64,000 nucleotides of DNA from Luteimonas endophytica. GTDB lineage: Bacteria; Pseudomonadota; Gammaproteobacteria; Xanthomonadales; Xanthomonadaceae. Of this stretch, positions 15,885 to 24,821 are shown piece by piece. The notes beneath the pieces are model-generated. The model was given only the letters and a program-made list of their open reading frames with translations, did not search any database and was not told the DNA's origin. Location: assembly GCF_029887875.1 (NCBI RefSeq), contig NZ_JARXRM010000031.1, positions 1-64,000 on the forward strand. Reading direction: 5' to 3'. How positions within the stretch are numbered: position 1 is the first letter of the stretch; each line of letters starts with the position of its first letter. The translations under genes and the position numbers were made by a program.

Positions 15885-18818
15885 TCAGCGGCGCCGGCTC
15901 TCCACCGGGCCGAGCGTACCGCGCGGGCGCGGGTCGGCGACGACCTCGATGCGCTGGAACACAAGCCCCGGGTCGACCGCCCAAAGCTTCAGGGTATTGG
16001 CGCCGGGTGCGACGTGGTGGCGCGAGATGGCCACGTGCACGCTGTCGATCACGGCGTGCTCCCATGCCCGGAAATCGCGGTCGCCTGGGGTCGGGTCCAG
16101 GCGCACGTTCACCAGCTGCGGCGGCTCGTCGTCGACCGAGACCGCGTAGCGCAGCCCGCCGCGGTTGCGGAAGTCCAGCGTCGGCGACAGCACCACCCGC
16201 ACCTCGACCTCGCCAGCCGCGTCCATCACCAGCGGGTATTCGAGGCGTGCGCCGTCGCCGCCAGGCGCCAGCGCCGCGCCGGTGGCAGGCCAGACGGTGA
16301 CACCGGACAGGGTGCGGCCGAGATTGGGGATCACCTGCCATTCGCCGCCGGGCGGCGGTACCGCCCGCGCGTGGTGGGCCGCCTCGATCGCGACCACGCC
16401 GTCGCCCTCCACGAAGCCGCGGGCGCCGCGGTGCGCAGGTGGCTTGCGCACCGGCACCTGCACGTAGACCTCGGTACGGTCGCTGCCGAGGATCGCGACC
16501 ACCGCCTCGTGTTCGCCTTCGGGAAGTTCCGCCCAGTCGACGGCGAGTTCGAGCGGCTGCGCATCCTCGACCTCGGCGCGCGCCGGCGAGACCCGCAACC
16601 AGGGCTGCGAGGACCGCGCGTTGAAGCCGAGCGGGCTCGCGCCACGGTTGTACACCACCACCTCGCGCGTCGGCGCGCCCACCGGATCGAGCGGCGCCAG
16701 CCGCGGCGACGCGGCGCGCTGCGGCCAGGGCCGCGCGTCGCCTTCCACCGCCACTCCGGTCACGCCGCGGGTCGGCACGTCCACCTCCGCCAGCGCCGGC
16801 AGCACGTTGCGTTCGGGCTGCTGCCAGTGGGTATAGCCGATCCGCGGCTGCGACATCATGTGGATCCACTTGCCGCCGGCGACCTCCCGTTCGTAGACGC
16901 GCTGCAGTTCGGCATCGCGCGCGAACAGGCGCCGCGTCTGGTCGGCCCAGCGGTTCGCCGAGGCGCGGCCCTGCGCCGCGTACAGCCGGTTGCGGGCCGC
17001 GGCCACGTACAGGCGGTTGAGATTGGCGCTGGCCAGCACCGGGTACTCGACCAGCTGGTACCAGGCGTCGCGGTGGCGGGCGGGCAGGCGCTCCCCCAGC
17101 GCGAGCGTCCGGGCCTCGAGCGCGTCCCAGTCGTCGATCACCCGTTCCGCCTCGCCGTCGTGCAGCAGGCTCCAGGTGTCCGGCGACAACAGCTCCGGTT
17201 TGCGCCGGGCGTTGTACTGCGTGTAGCGGGTCAGGATCTCGCCGATTTCGCGGGCATGCGCCCGGCCGAACTGCTCGGCGGCCCAGTGCTCCGGGTAGTT
17301 CGAGATCCACGCCAGGTCCGCTGCATCCGGATTCCAGGCCTGGTCCAGGAACGCGCTGATCGGCAGCTCCATCGGCTTGATGTCGCCGACGTTGACGATC
17401 CACATCCGTTCCACGCCGTGCGCCCAGGCCAGCCGCATCTGCTCCCAGGCGCGCTCGAGCTGGGTGGTGTTGAGCCATTTGTAGTTGCGCGGCCCGCCGA
17501 CGTAGTCGAAGTGGTAGTACACGCCGTAGCTGCCCGGGCGAGCCGCACCCGGTTCGGGCAGCCGGCGGACGTTGCCCCAGTTGTCGTCGGCGAACAGCAG
17601 GGTGACGTCCTCGGGCACGCGCATGCCCTGGTCGAAATAGTCCTGCACTTCCTTGTACAGGGCCCACACCTGCGGCGTTTCCGCGGCCGGCCGGCCGGTG
17701 ACGTCGGCGATGATCGCGCGCTGGTCGGCGACGATGCGCTCGAGCAGCTCGATCGCGGTGCCCTCGGTCATGGCCTCGTCGCCGTCGCCGCGCATGCCCA
17801 GCGTCACCAGCGCCTCGCGGCCCTGCAGCCGCTCGATGCCGCCGCGCCAGAACTCCTGCAGGCGCGCGGGGTTGCGGGTGTAGTCCCACGGGCCCTCGCC
17901 GTACGTCTCCCACTCGGCGTGGGCGCGCATCATCGGCTCGTGGTGGGTGGTGGCGACCACCACGCCCATCTCGTCGGCCAGTTCGGCGTTGCGCGGGTCG
18001 TCGTCGTAGAACGCCCGCGGCACCCACATCGCCGGCCACAGGTAGTTGGCCTTGTGGCGCAGGATCAGCTGGAACACCCGCTCGTAGAAGCGGTGATTGG
18101 CGCTGCCGTAGGTTTCGCGGATCCAGCCCCCCAGCGCCGGATCCTCGTCGTTGATGAAGATGCCGCGGTATTTCACCCCGGGCGCGTCGACGAACCGTCC
18201 GGGGGCGGCATGGAGGCTCGCGGCGCGGCGCGGCGGCACGTCGGCCCACCAGCTCCACGGCGACACGCCGATGCGCCGCGACAGCTCGTAGATGCCGAAG
18301 ATGGTGCCGCGCCGGTCCGCGCCGGCGATCAGCAGGGCGCGTTCGATCCCCGGCTCCGGATCCTCGACCACCTGGACCAGGTAGGCCTCCCAGCGGCCGG
18401 CGACGTCGCCGGTGTCGATGCCCTGCGCGCGGACGATGCGGTCCACCCGCGGGCTGCGGCCGAGGGTGCCGACGATGATCGCGCTGCGGCCGGCGGCCGC
18501 GGCCGTGGTCGAGAATGCCGCCTCCGCGCCGGCCACGGCGGACAGGTCCGCCTGCAGGTCGCGGGCCGCGCGCAGCACGCCGGGAAAGTCGGCCTCGTCG
18601 GCCAGCACCGTCGCCGGGGCGCCATCGTCGACCAGCGGCAGCGCGCCGGCCACGGCGCGTTCGCACACCGCGGCGGGCCGGGCGCACTCCGCGGCCGTGG
18701 CCGGCGCTGCGCCAACGGCCAGCAGCAAGGCGAGTGCGATCGTCGCCGCACGCCGCCGGCGCCGCGCGCCACCGTCGCGCTTGCCCGGGCACGGATCGGG
18801 GGTCGCCACCGCGCTCAT
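15885..18818 (-). CDS. Alpha-glucuronidase, GH115
   Basis: A 977-residue exported enzyme of glycoside hydrolase family 115, which removes (4-O-methyl)glucuronic acid from xylan, including from internal xylose residues. After a basic signal region (ATIALALLLAVGAAPATAA) come the GH115 landmarks AIIVGTLG, GTIFGIYELSRRIGVSPW, YRGIFINDEDPALGGW and HHEPMMRAHAEW. A long C-terminal beta-sandwich half completes it. Its ATG overlaps the TGA of the upstream GH10 gene by four bases, giving translational coupling. Glucuronate released here would be taken up by the ExuT-type transporter and isomerised by UxaC. Confidence 0.93.
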   Translation of the reverse strand: MSAVATPDPCPGKRDGGARRRRRAATIALALLLAVGAAPATAAECARPAAVCERAVAGALPLVDDGAPATVLADEADFPGVLRAARDLQADLSAVAGAEAAFSTTAAAAGRSAIIVGTLGRSPRVDRIVRAQGIDTGDVAGRWEAYLVQVVEDPEPGIERALLIAGADRRGTIFGIYELSRRIGVSPWSWWADVPPRRAASLHAAPGRFVDAPGVKYRGIFINDEDPALGGWIRETYGSANHRFYERVFQLILRHKANYLWPAMWVPRAFYDDDPRNAELADEMGVVVATTHHEPMMRAHAEWETYGEGPWDYTRNPARLQEFWRGGIERLQGREALVTLGMRGDGDEAMTEGTAIELLERIVADQRAIIADVTGRPAAETPQVWALYKEVQDYFDQGMRVPEDVTLLFADDNWGNVRRLPEPGAARPGSYGVYYHFDYVGGPRNYKWLNTTQLERAWEQMRLAWAHGVERMWIVNVGDIKPMELPISAFLDQAWNPDAADLAWISNYPEHWAAEQFGRAHAREIGEILTRYTQYNARRKPELLSPDTWSLLHDGEAERVIDDWDALEARTLALGERLPARHRDAWYQLVEYPVLASANLNRLYVAAARNRLYAAQGRASANRWADQTRRLFARDAELQRVYEREVAGGKWIHMMSQPRIGYTHWQQPERNVLPALAEVDVPTRGVTGVAVEGDARPWPQRAASPRLAPLDPVGAPTREVVVYNRGASPLGFNARSSQPWLRVSPARAEVEDAQPLELAVDWAELPEGEHEAVVAILGSDRTEVYVQVPVRKPPAHRGARGFVEGDGVVAIEAAHHARAVPPPGGEWQVIPNLGRTLSGVTVWPATGAALAPGGDGARLEYPLVMDAAGEVEVRVVLSPTLDFRNRGGLRYAVSVDDEPPQLVNVRLDPTPGDRDFRAWEHAVIDSVHVAISRHHVAPGANTLKLWAVDPGLVFQRIEVVADPRPRGTLGPVESRRR

Positions 18819-19954
18819 TCGGCACCTGCCTGCGGATCGGCGCCGGTCGCGACGCCGGCTTCGGATTCCTGCGAGGCCGGTTCGGCGTCGACCTGCTGAG
18901 CCTCGACCTCGCCGCGCACGTAGCGCCGCAGCCACGCCAGCGCCGGCCGCTCGCTGCCGTCCTCGCGCAGCAGGTGGGCGCCCTGCGCATGGCGCCACAG
19001 GCCGGGCCGGAAGCCCCACAGGGTCACCCCGTGTACCGACGGGTGCTCCCAGAACATCGGGAAGATGCGCTGGTAGTCGCGCAGCTGGGTGGCGTCGTCG
19101 GGCCCGTCGATGTCCAGTTCGGTCACGTAGACCGGCAGGCCGGTGGCGCCGAGCGCGTCGAGGTTGTCGCGGTGCACCGACAACGGGGTGTCGGTGGTCG
19201 TGGAGAAGGCGTGGCCCTGCACGCCGATCGCGTCGACCAGCCCCTCGCCCTGCAGCAGGCCGATGATCTCGAGGTAGCGGGCGGTGGCGTCGGGATCGTT
19301 GGTGACGCTGTACTCGTTGATCATCAGCCGCGAGTACGGGAAATGTTCGCGCGCCAGGCGGAACGATTCCAGGATCCAGTCCCAGCTGCTCTCGCCCTCG
19401 CCGCCGAGCGCCTCGATGTAGTTGCCGCCGCCCTCGTCGTCCTTCGCCGGCGGATCGTTCAGCGGCTCGTTGACCACCTCAACCAAGTCGATGCCCGGGT
19501 AGCGCGAAGCCACCGCGGCGAACCATTCCTCGATCTCGGCGCGCTGTTCCCCGGGCGGCAGCGTCTCGATCCACTCCGGCTGCTGGTTGCCCCAGACCAG
19601 CACGTGCATCTGGAACGGCAGGCCGTGGTCCTGGGCGACGCGCCAGGCGGCGTCCAGCGCGGTCCAGTCCATGACGTCGCGCTCGGCCTCGACCTCGCCC
19701 CACTTGCCGCCGTTCTCCGGCGTCACCTTGTTCCAGTAGGCGGCGAAGCCCCCGGCCTGCGGCGCGCTGTGCGCGCTGCCGAGGAACTTCGGCTGCCCGG
19801 CGGCGAGCGCGGTGCTGGCGGGGGCGGGCTGCGCGGATTCGGGTTCGGCCTGCGCCGCTGGCGCGTCTCGCGGGCCGCAGGCCGCCAGCGCCAGCGCCAG
19901 CGGGAGCATCAGGGCCGCTGCGAGCCTGCGGGCGAGTGGCTGGATCATCGTCAT
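18815..19954 (-). CDS. Endo-1,4-beta-xylanase lipoprotein, GH10
   Basis: A 379-residue second GH10 enzyme, divergent from the one at 13.0 kb. It has a lipoprotein signal (LALALAAC, Cys26), a linker rich in Ala, Pro and Gln, then a barrel with acid/base Glu163 (VEVVNEPL), IGVQGHAF, and nucleophile Glu279 (VTELDID). The C terminus ends with a Glu/Ala-rich tail. Membrane anchoring suggests it processes xylo-oligosaccharides in the periplasm or at the cell surface. Both ends overlap neighbouring genes by four bases (ATGA). Confidence 0.94.
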   Translation of the reverse strand: MTMIQPLARRLAAALMLPLALALAACGPRDAPAAQAEPESAQPAPASTALAAGQPKFLGSAHSAPQAGGFAAYWNKVTPENGGKWGEVEAERDVMDWTALDAAWRVAQDHGLPFQMHVLVWGNQQPEWIETLPPGEQRAEIEEWFAAVASRYPGIDLVEVVNEPLNDPPAKDDEGGGNYIEALGGEGESSWDWILESFRLAREHFPYSRLMINEYSVTNDPDATARYLEIIGLLQGEGLVDAIGVQGHAFSTTTDTPLSVHRDNLDALGATGLPVYVTELDIDGPDDATQLRDYQRIFPMFWEHPSVHGVTLWGFRPGLWRHAQGAHLLREDGSERPALAWLRRYVRGEVEAQQVDAEPASQESEAGVATGADPQAGAE

Positions 19955-21270
19955 GGACCCCCAGGCGCCGATGGCCGTGGCGTGGCGCCCTCCAGGCGCG
20001 CCGGCGCCAGGCGCGGGGCGAGCAGGTGGATGACGAGCAGGGCGAGCAGGTAGGCGCAGCCGGCCATGATGAACATCGCCGCGTAGCTGCCGGTGTGCTG
20101 CTTCAGCCAGCCGGCGCCGAGGTTGATGCAGAACCCGCCCATGGCGCCGGCGAAGCCGCCGATGCCCACCACCGAGCCGACCGCGGTGCGCGGGAACATG
20201 TCGGAGGTCAGGGTGAACAGGTTGGCCGAGAAGCCCTGGTGCGCGGCGGCGGCCAGGCCGATCAGCCACACGGCGACCCACTGGCCCTCGACGTGCGGTG
20301 CGAACACGACCGGCAGGATGCACAGGGCGCAGGCGAACATCGCCGTCTTGCGCGCCGCGTTCGCGCTCCAGCCGCGCTTCATCAGCGCCGAACTCAGCCA
20401 GCCGCCGCCCACCGAGCCGACGTCCGCCAGCAGGAACACGGTGACCATCGGCAGTCCGATGGTGCGCAGGTCCACGCCGAAACGGTCGGCCATGAACAGC
20501 GGGAACCAGAACAGGTAGAACCACCAGATCGAGTCGGTGAGGAACTTTCCGACCGCGAACGCCCAGGTCTGGCGGAAGCGCAGCAGTCGCGCCCAGGGCA
20601 CCCGGCCCGGCGGATCCGGCGGATCGCTCTGGATGTGGGCGAGCTCGGCGGCCGACACCTTCGGGTGCTGCGCCGGGCGCCGGTAGACCGGCCACCAGAA
20701 GACGATCCACACCAGCCCGGCCAGGCCGGTGGCGATGAAGGCTGTGCGCCAGCCCCAGGTCAGGGCCAGCCACGGCACCACCAGCGGCGCGACGATCGCG
20801 CCGACGTTGGAACCGGCGTTGAAGATGCCGGTGGCGAGCGCCCGCTCCTTCTTCGGGAACCACTCGGCGACGGTCTTGATGGCGGCCGGGAAATTGCCCG
20901 ACTCGCCCAGTCCGAGCGCGAAACGCACCACGCTGAACCCGAACACCGACTTGGCCAGCGCGTGCGCCGCCGCGGCCAGCGACCACAGGGTGAGATAGAC
21001 GCTGTAGCCGATCCGCGTGCCCACCCGGTCGATGAACCAGCCGGCGACCAGGAAACCGATCGCGTAGGCCAGGGTGAACGAGGCGCTGATGACGCCGTAG
21101 TCCTGGTCGGTCCAGCCGAACTCGGTGCGCAGGGTGGGCGCGAGCACGCCGAGCACCGCGCGGTCGACGTAGTTGATGGTGGTGGCGAAGAACAGCAGCG
21201 CGCAGATGACCCAGCGGTAGCGGCTGATGCGCGCACCGACGCCGGGGACGGACGAGGGTGCGCCGCTCAT
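19951..21270 (-). CDS. MFS hexuronate transporter, ExuT-like
   Basis: A 439-residue transporter with 12 predicted helices of the anion:cation symporter (ACS) branch of the major facilitator superfamily. It shows the family start RYRWVICALLFFATTINYVDRAVLG, the GESGNFPAAIKTVAEWFPKKERALATGIFNAGSNVGA signature and SDMFPRTAVGSVVGIGG. The expected substrate is D-glucuronate or galacturonate, imported with protons across the inner membrane. It is the first gene of the minus-strand operon and its stop overlaps the next start by four bases. The 434-base divergent region to the TonB receptor holds two LacI-type palindromes. Confidence 0.9.
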   Translation of the reverse strand: MSGAPSSVPGVGARISRYRWVICALLFFATTINYVDRAVLGVLAPTLRTEFGWTDQDYGVISASFTLAYAIGFLVAGWFIDRVGTRIGYSVYLTLWSLAAAAHALAKSVFGFSVVRFALGLGESGNFPAAIKTVAEWFPKKERALATGIFNAGSNVGAIVAPLVVPWLALTWGWRTAFIATGLAGLVWIVFWWPVYRRPAQHPKVSAAELAHIQSDPPDPPGRVPWARLLRFRQTWAFAVGKFLTDSIWWFYLFWFPLFMADRFGVDLRTIGLPMVTVFLLADVGSVGGGWLSSALMKRGWSANAARKTAMFACALCILPVVFAPHVEGQWVAVWLIGLAAAAHQGFSANLFTLTSDMFPRTAVGSVVGIGGFAGAMGGFCINLGAGWLKQHTGSYAAMFIMAGCAYLLALLVIHLLAPRLAPARLEGATPRPSAPGGP

Positions 21271-21388
21271 GCACGGCCTCCGCCGCCCGGGGCGCGAAGG
21301 CGCGGATCGCGCGCAGTGCGCGCGCGGCGTTGGTCTGGCCTCATCGCGCGCCCCCTCCCGGGCCCGGCAACTGCGGCGGGTCGTCTGG

Positions 21389-21402
21389 TGATATCGCTAT
21401 CA
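21389..21402. promoter_or_regulatory. LacI-type operator candidate, exuT side
   Basis: TGATATCGCTATCA is a 14-base palindrome with one mismatched pair and a central CG, the layout of LacI/GalR-family operators. It lies 119 bases upstream of the exuT-like start, in the 434-base divergent region (21271-21704). An A-rich stretch (21477-21500) lies further toward the receptor; nothing else was recognised in the gap apart from the second palindrome. Confidence 0.55.
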
Positions 21403-21549
21403 TTAGCACAGCACCCGCGGCCAAGCCAATGCGGCAGTGCAGCATCGAATGCTGGTGGCCAGGCCACGAAAAAACCGCGATTTAAAGGGAAAAAACGCTT
21501 TCCTCCGGTGCGGCCGGCAACTCCGATGCAAGCACTTGCGACCCCGGAT

Positions 21550-21563
21550 TGGGAGCGCTACCA
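21550..21563. promoter_or_regulatory. LacI-type operator (xyl-box-like) upstream of TonB receptor
   Basis: TGGGAGCGCTACCA is a 14-base palindrome with one mismatched pair. From memory it matches the xyl-box described for xylan genes in Xanthomonas (TGGTAGCGCTAACA) at all but two positions. A possible sigma-70 promoter overlaps it: TTGCGA at 21536-21541, a 17-base spacer, TACCAT at 21559-21564. A repressor bound here would block the -10. It is 141 bases before the receptor ATG. The cognate regulator gene is not in the window. Confidence 0.62.
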
Positions 21564-21704
21564 TCCGCCGACCGCGGCAGCGGCCCACCGGCCGACGCAG
21601 CGCGATCCACTAAAAAAAAGGCGCTCAAGACACAGAGCAACCGATCAGCGGAGCAGGCGAAAGATATCGCCGCCCCGCACCGACACCAGAAACGGGAGGG
21701 GAGT

Positions 21705-24668
21705 ATGGTGCAGAGCAATCACCCGAGAACCGCGCTGTCGCGCGCGCTGGGCCTGGCCATCCTGGCCATGGCAGGCGCGCCGGCCCTTGCCCAGTCCGAT
21801 GCCGCCGCCGCGGCCGAGGCCCAGGCGCAACAGCAACGGACGCAAGAGTCCCAACAGGCGCCCGAACCGCAGCAGACACAGGAGCCGGCGGACGTCACCG
21901 AGCTGGACTCGGTCGTCGTCACCGGCTTCCGCCGCAGCCTGCAGTTCTCCACCGATGCCAAGCGCGATTCCACCGGCTTCACCGATTCGATCTTCGCCGA
22001 GGACATCGGCAAGTTCCCGGATCTCAACATCGCCGAATCGCTGAACCGCATCCCCGGCATCCAGCTGGCGCGCGACGTCAACAACGAAGGGTTGAACGTC
22101 GCCATCCGCGGCCTGCCCAGCAGCTTCACCAAGACGGTGATCAACGGGGTGTCGGTGGCCACCGCCTCGATCGGCCTGGACGCGACCAACCAGAACCGCG
22201 AGGTCGACCTGAACCTGTTCCCGACCGAGTTCTTCACCGCGGTGACGGTGCACAAGACCCCGCGGGCGAGCCTGCCCGAGGGCGGCGCCGCCGGCGTGGT
22301 CGACATGCGCAGCCTGCGGCCGTTCGACAACCCGGGCACGAACTTCAGCTACCAGCTGCAGGGCGAATACAACGACATCTCGGACGAGATCAGCCCGCGC
22401 GGCACCTTCACCGGCAGCTGGACCAACGACCAGGGCACCTTCGGCGCGACGGTCGGGGTCTCCTCGGTGCGCGGCACCATCGGCGTGGAAGGCTTCGAGA
22501 CCATCGGCTGGACCAATCCGGGGCTGAACTACGTCCAGTGCGGGATCGAGGCGCCGCCGGGCACCGACCCGTTCACCGGCCGCCCGGCCGAGTGCAACAG
22601 CGGCGGCGGCGGCGGCTGGCTGATGCCGGACCGGGTGCCGGACCACGCCGCGGCGATCGCCGCGGGGCTGACGCCGGGCCAGGTGGTCGACCGCGAGCTG
22701 CTGCTGGAACTCAACCCGGACCTGACCATCGAGCAGATCAGCGAGGCGCTGATGCCGCGCCTCGGGCGCCCCGTGCACATGTCCGGCGACCGCGACCGCG
22801 ACGCGTTCATGGCCTCGTTCGAGCTGCGCCCGAGCGACAACGTGCACCTGTACATGGACACCCTGTACACCAAGGCGCACCGGACCAACGACCGCCTCGA
22901 CGTGAACCTGGTCGGCCGCGTGTTCGGCGCAAGCGGCCTGCTGCCGATCGACATGCAGATGGACGAGAACGACGTGGTCACCGAGGCCACGTTCACCAAC
23001 GCGCAGTTCTTTCTCGAGGCCCGGCCCTACCAGGAGGACGTGCAGTACTGGAGCGTCAACCCGGGCGGCACCTTCTGGTTCGGCGCGGATGGCGACATCA
23101 AGCTCGACGTGCAGGCCAACCGCAGCCGCAGCTGGATGTTCCGCGAGTCGCCGACGATTCTGGTCAACACCCCCTTCACCACCATCGACTACCGCAACGA
23201 CGGCGGCCTGCCCGAGTGGGACACCGAGCTCGACCTCAACGATCCCGCGCTGGGCTGGACCTGGGCAGGCGGGCGGGTCAACGTGCAGAACGAGAAGCGG
23301 GTGACCGAGACCACCGGCGCGCGCGCCGACCTGCAGTTCGGCGAGGACGGCCGCAACGTCCGCGTCGGCGCGGCCTACGACCGCTTCAGCCGCCGCATCC
23401 AGGGCTTCGACAACAGCCCCGCCTGGCAGGCGCACGTGCTGGATACGATTTCCGACGCGGATCTCGCCTCCTACCTGCTGCCGGGCCCGCACGGCTTCAT
23501 CACCGTCGATTTCGACCGCTTCATGAACGACACGGACTACGCGCGCTTCCGCGACGAGGCGCCGGAGTCCGCGGGTCCCAACACCGGCGGTTCGACCGGC
23601 GGCATCGCCGAGAAGAGCCTGGCCGCCTATGTCGAAGTCAACGGCGAAACCGAGGTGCTCGACCGCATGCTGCGCTTCAACGCCGGCATGCGCTATGTCA
23701 CCACGGACCAGGAGGTCAGCGGCCCGGTCGTGTTCGGCGGGGTGCGCGAGTGGCAGGTCCTGGAGGGCGACTACAAGGAGTGGCTGCCGTCGTTCAGCGC
23801 CGCCTGGGACGTGGCGGACGACGTGGTCCTGCGCATGTCGGGCTCGCGCACCATGACCCGGCCCAACCCGAGTTCGATGCTGCCCAACACCACGTTCACC
23901 GACCAGTCGGCCCTGAACGCCAACCAGGGCAACCCGAACCTGGCCCCGTACCTGTCGACCAACTTCGACATCGGCGGCGAGTGGTACACCGGCGACGAGG
24001 GCTTCGTCGGCGCGACCCTGTTCAACAAGCGGGTCACCGGCTACACCTACCAGGGCATCACCACGATGCCGTTCGCGCAGCTAGGGGTGCCGTGGGAGGA
24101 CCTGACCGATGGCCAGCGTGCCGCGATCGAGGCGCGCGGCGGCCCGGACAACGCCACCGTGAACGTGCAGCAGCAGGTCAACGCCGACGGTTCGCTCGAC
24201 ATCCGCGGTCTGGAGCTGATCTGGGTGCAGCCGCTGCCGTTCGTGTTCGAAGGCCTCGGCTTCATGGCCAACTTCACCAAGATCAACCTGGACACCGAGG
24301 GCTCGGACGCCGATCGCCTGGCCGGCAACGTGTTCGGCATCGCGCCGAAGATGTGGAACAGCACGGTCTACTGGGAAAACGACCTCGCGTCGGTGCGCCT
24401 CTCCTACAACTGGACCGAGGGCGCGGCGGGCACCGGGCCCAACCAGCAGGGCATCCCCTACGCGCAGATCTTCGGCGAGGACCGCGGCCAGTACGACCTG
24501 TCGGCCAGCTACACCCTGGCGAACCTTCCCACCTCGCCGCAGCTCACCCTCAACGTGCTCAACATCACCGGCGAGGAGCGCCGTTCCAACTTCCACTGGC
24601 CCAACGCCGTGAACAACTTCTACGACCCGGGCCGCACCATCCTGCTCGGCATCCGGGGGACGTTCTGA
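21705..24668 (+). CDS. TonB-dependent receptor for xylan oligosaccharides
   Basis: A 987-residue outer-membrane active transporter of the large Xanthomonas/Caulobacter carbohydrate-receptor type. A signal peptide (LGLAILAMAGAPALAQ) is followed by a Gln-rich linker and the TonB box region LDSVVVTGFRRSLQ (residues 68-80). The plug domain comes next (FPDLNIAESLNRIPGIQLARD, NVAIRGLPSSF), then a 22-strand barrel ending in the usual C-terminal Phe (GIRGTF). Specificity for xylo-oligosaccharides is inferred from the flanking xylan genes and the xyl-box-like operator. GGGAGGGGAG precedes the ATG. It probably starts the operon with the GPH transporter, GH43 and epimerase genes. Confidence 0.92.
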   Translation: MVQSNHPRTALSRALGLAILAMAGAPALAQSDAAAAAEAQAQQQRTQESQQAPEPQQTQEPADVTELDSVVVTGFRRSLQFSTDAKRDSTGFTDSIFAEDIGKFPDLNIAESLNRIPGIQLARDVNNEGLNVAIRGLPSSFTKTVINGVSVATASIGLDATNQNREVDLNLFPTEFFTAVTVHKTPRASLPEGGAAGVVDMRSLRPFDNPGTNFSYQLQGEYNDISDEISPRGTFTGSWTNDQGTFGATVGVSSVRGTIGVEGFETIGWTNPGLNYVQCGIEAPPGTDPFTGRPAECNSGGGGGWLMPDRVPDHAAAIAAGLTPGQVVDRELLLELNPDLTIEQISEALMPRLGRPVHMSGDRDRDAFMASFELRPSDNVHLYMDTLYTKAHRTNDRLDVNLVGRVFGASGLLPIDMQMDENDVVTEATFTNAQFFLEARPYQEDVQYWSVNPGGTFWFGADGDIKLDVQANRSRSWMFRESPTILVNTPFTTIDYRNDGGLPEWDTELDLNDPALGWTWAGGRVNVQNEKRVTETTGARADLQFGEDGRNVRVGAAYDRFSRRIQGFDNSPAWQAHVLDTISDADLASYLLPGPHGFITVDFDRFMNDTDYARFRDEAPESAGPNTGGSTGGIAEKSLAAYVEVNGETEVLDRMLRFNAGMRYVTTDQEVSGPVVFGGVREWQVLEGDYKEWLPSFSAAWDVADDVVLRMSGSRTMTRPNPSSMLPNTTFTDQSALNANQGNPNLAPYLSTNFDIGGEWYTGDEGFVGATLFNKRVTGYTYQGITTMPFAQLGVPWEDLTDGQRAAIEARGGPDNATVNVQQQVNADGSLDIRGLELIWVQPLPFVFEGLGFMANFTKINLDTEGSDADRLAGNVFGIAPKMWNSTVYWENDLASVRLSYNWTEGAAGTGPNQQGIPYAQIFGEDRGQYDLSASYTLANLPTSPQLTLNVLNITGEERRSNFHWPNAVNNFYDPGRTILLGIRGTF

Positions 24669-24686
24669 CGCTCACCGGCATGCCGG

Positions 24687-24717
24687 CGCCCCGCCCGCGC
24701 CCGCCGCGGGCGGGGCG
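24687..24717 (+). terminator. GC-rich hairpin after TonB receptor gene
   Basis: CGCCCCGCCCGC (24687-24698) pairs perfectly with GCGGGCGGGGCG (24706-24717) around a seven-base loop. There is no T-run, so it may attenuate read-through into the transporter gene rather than fully terminate. Confidence 0.5.
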
Positions 24718-24821
24718 GACGGGCGCGGGGCGGGCCGGCGCCGCGCGGTGTCCAGGCGCGCCCCGGGCGACAATGACGCACGCCGGTCCCGCCGCGGGTC
24801 CGCACCAGGGGGCCCGAGACC

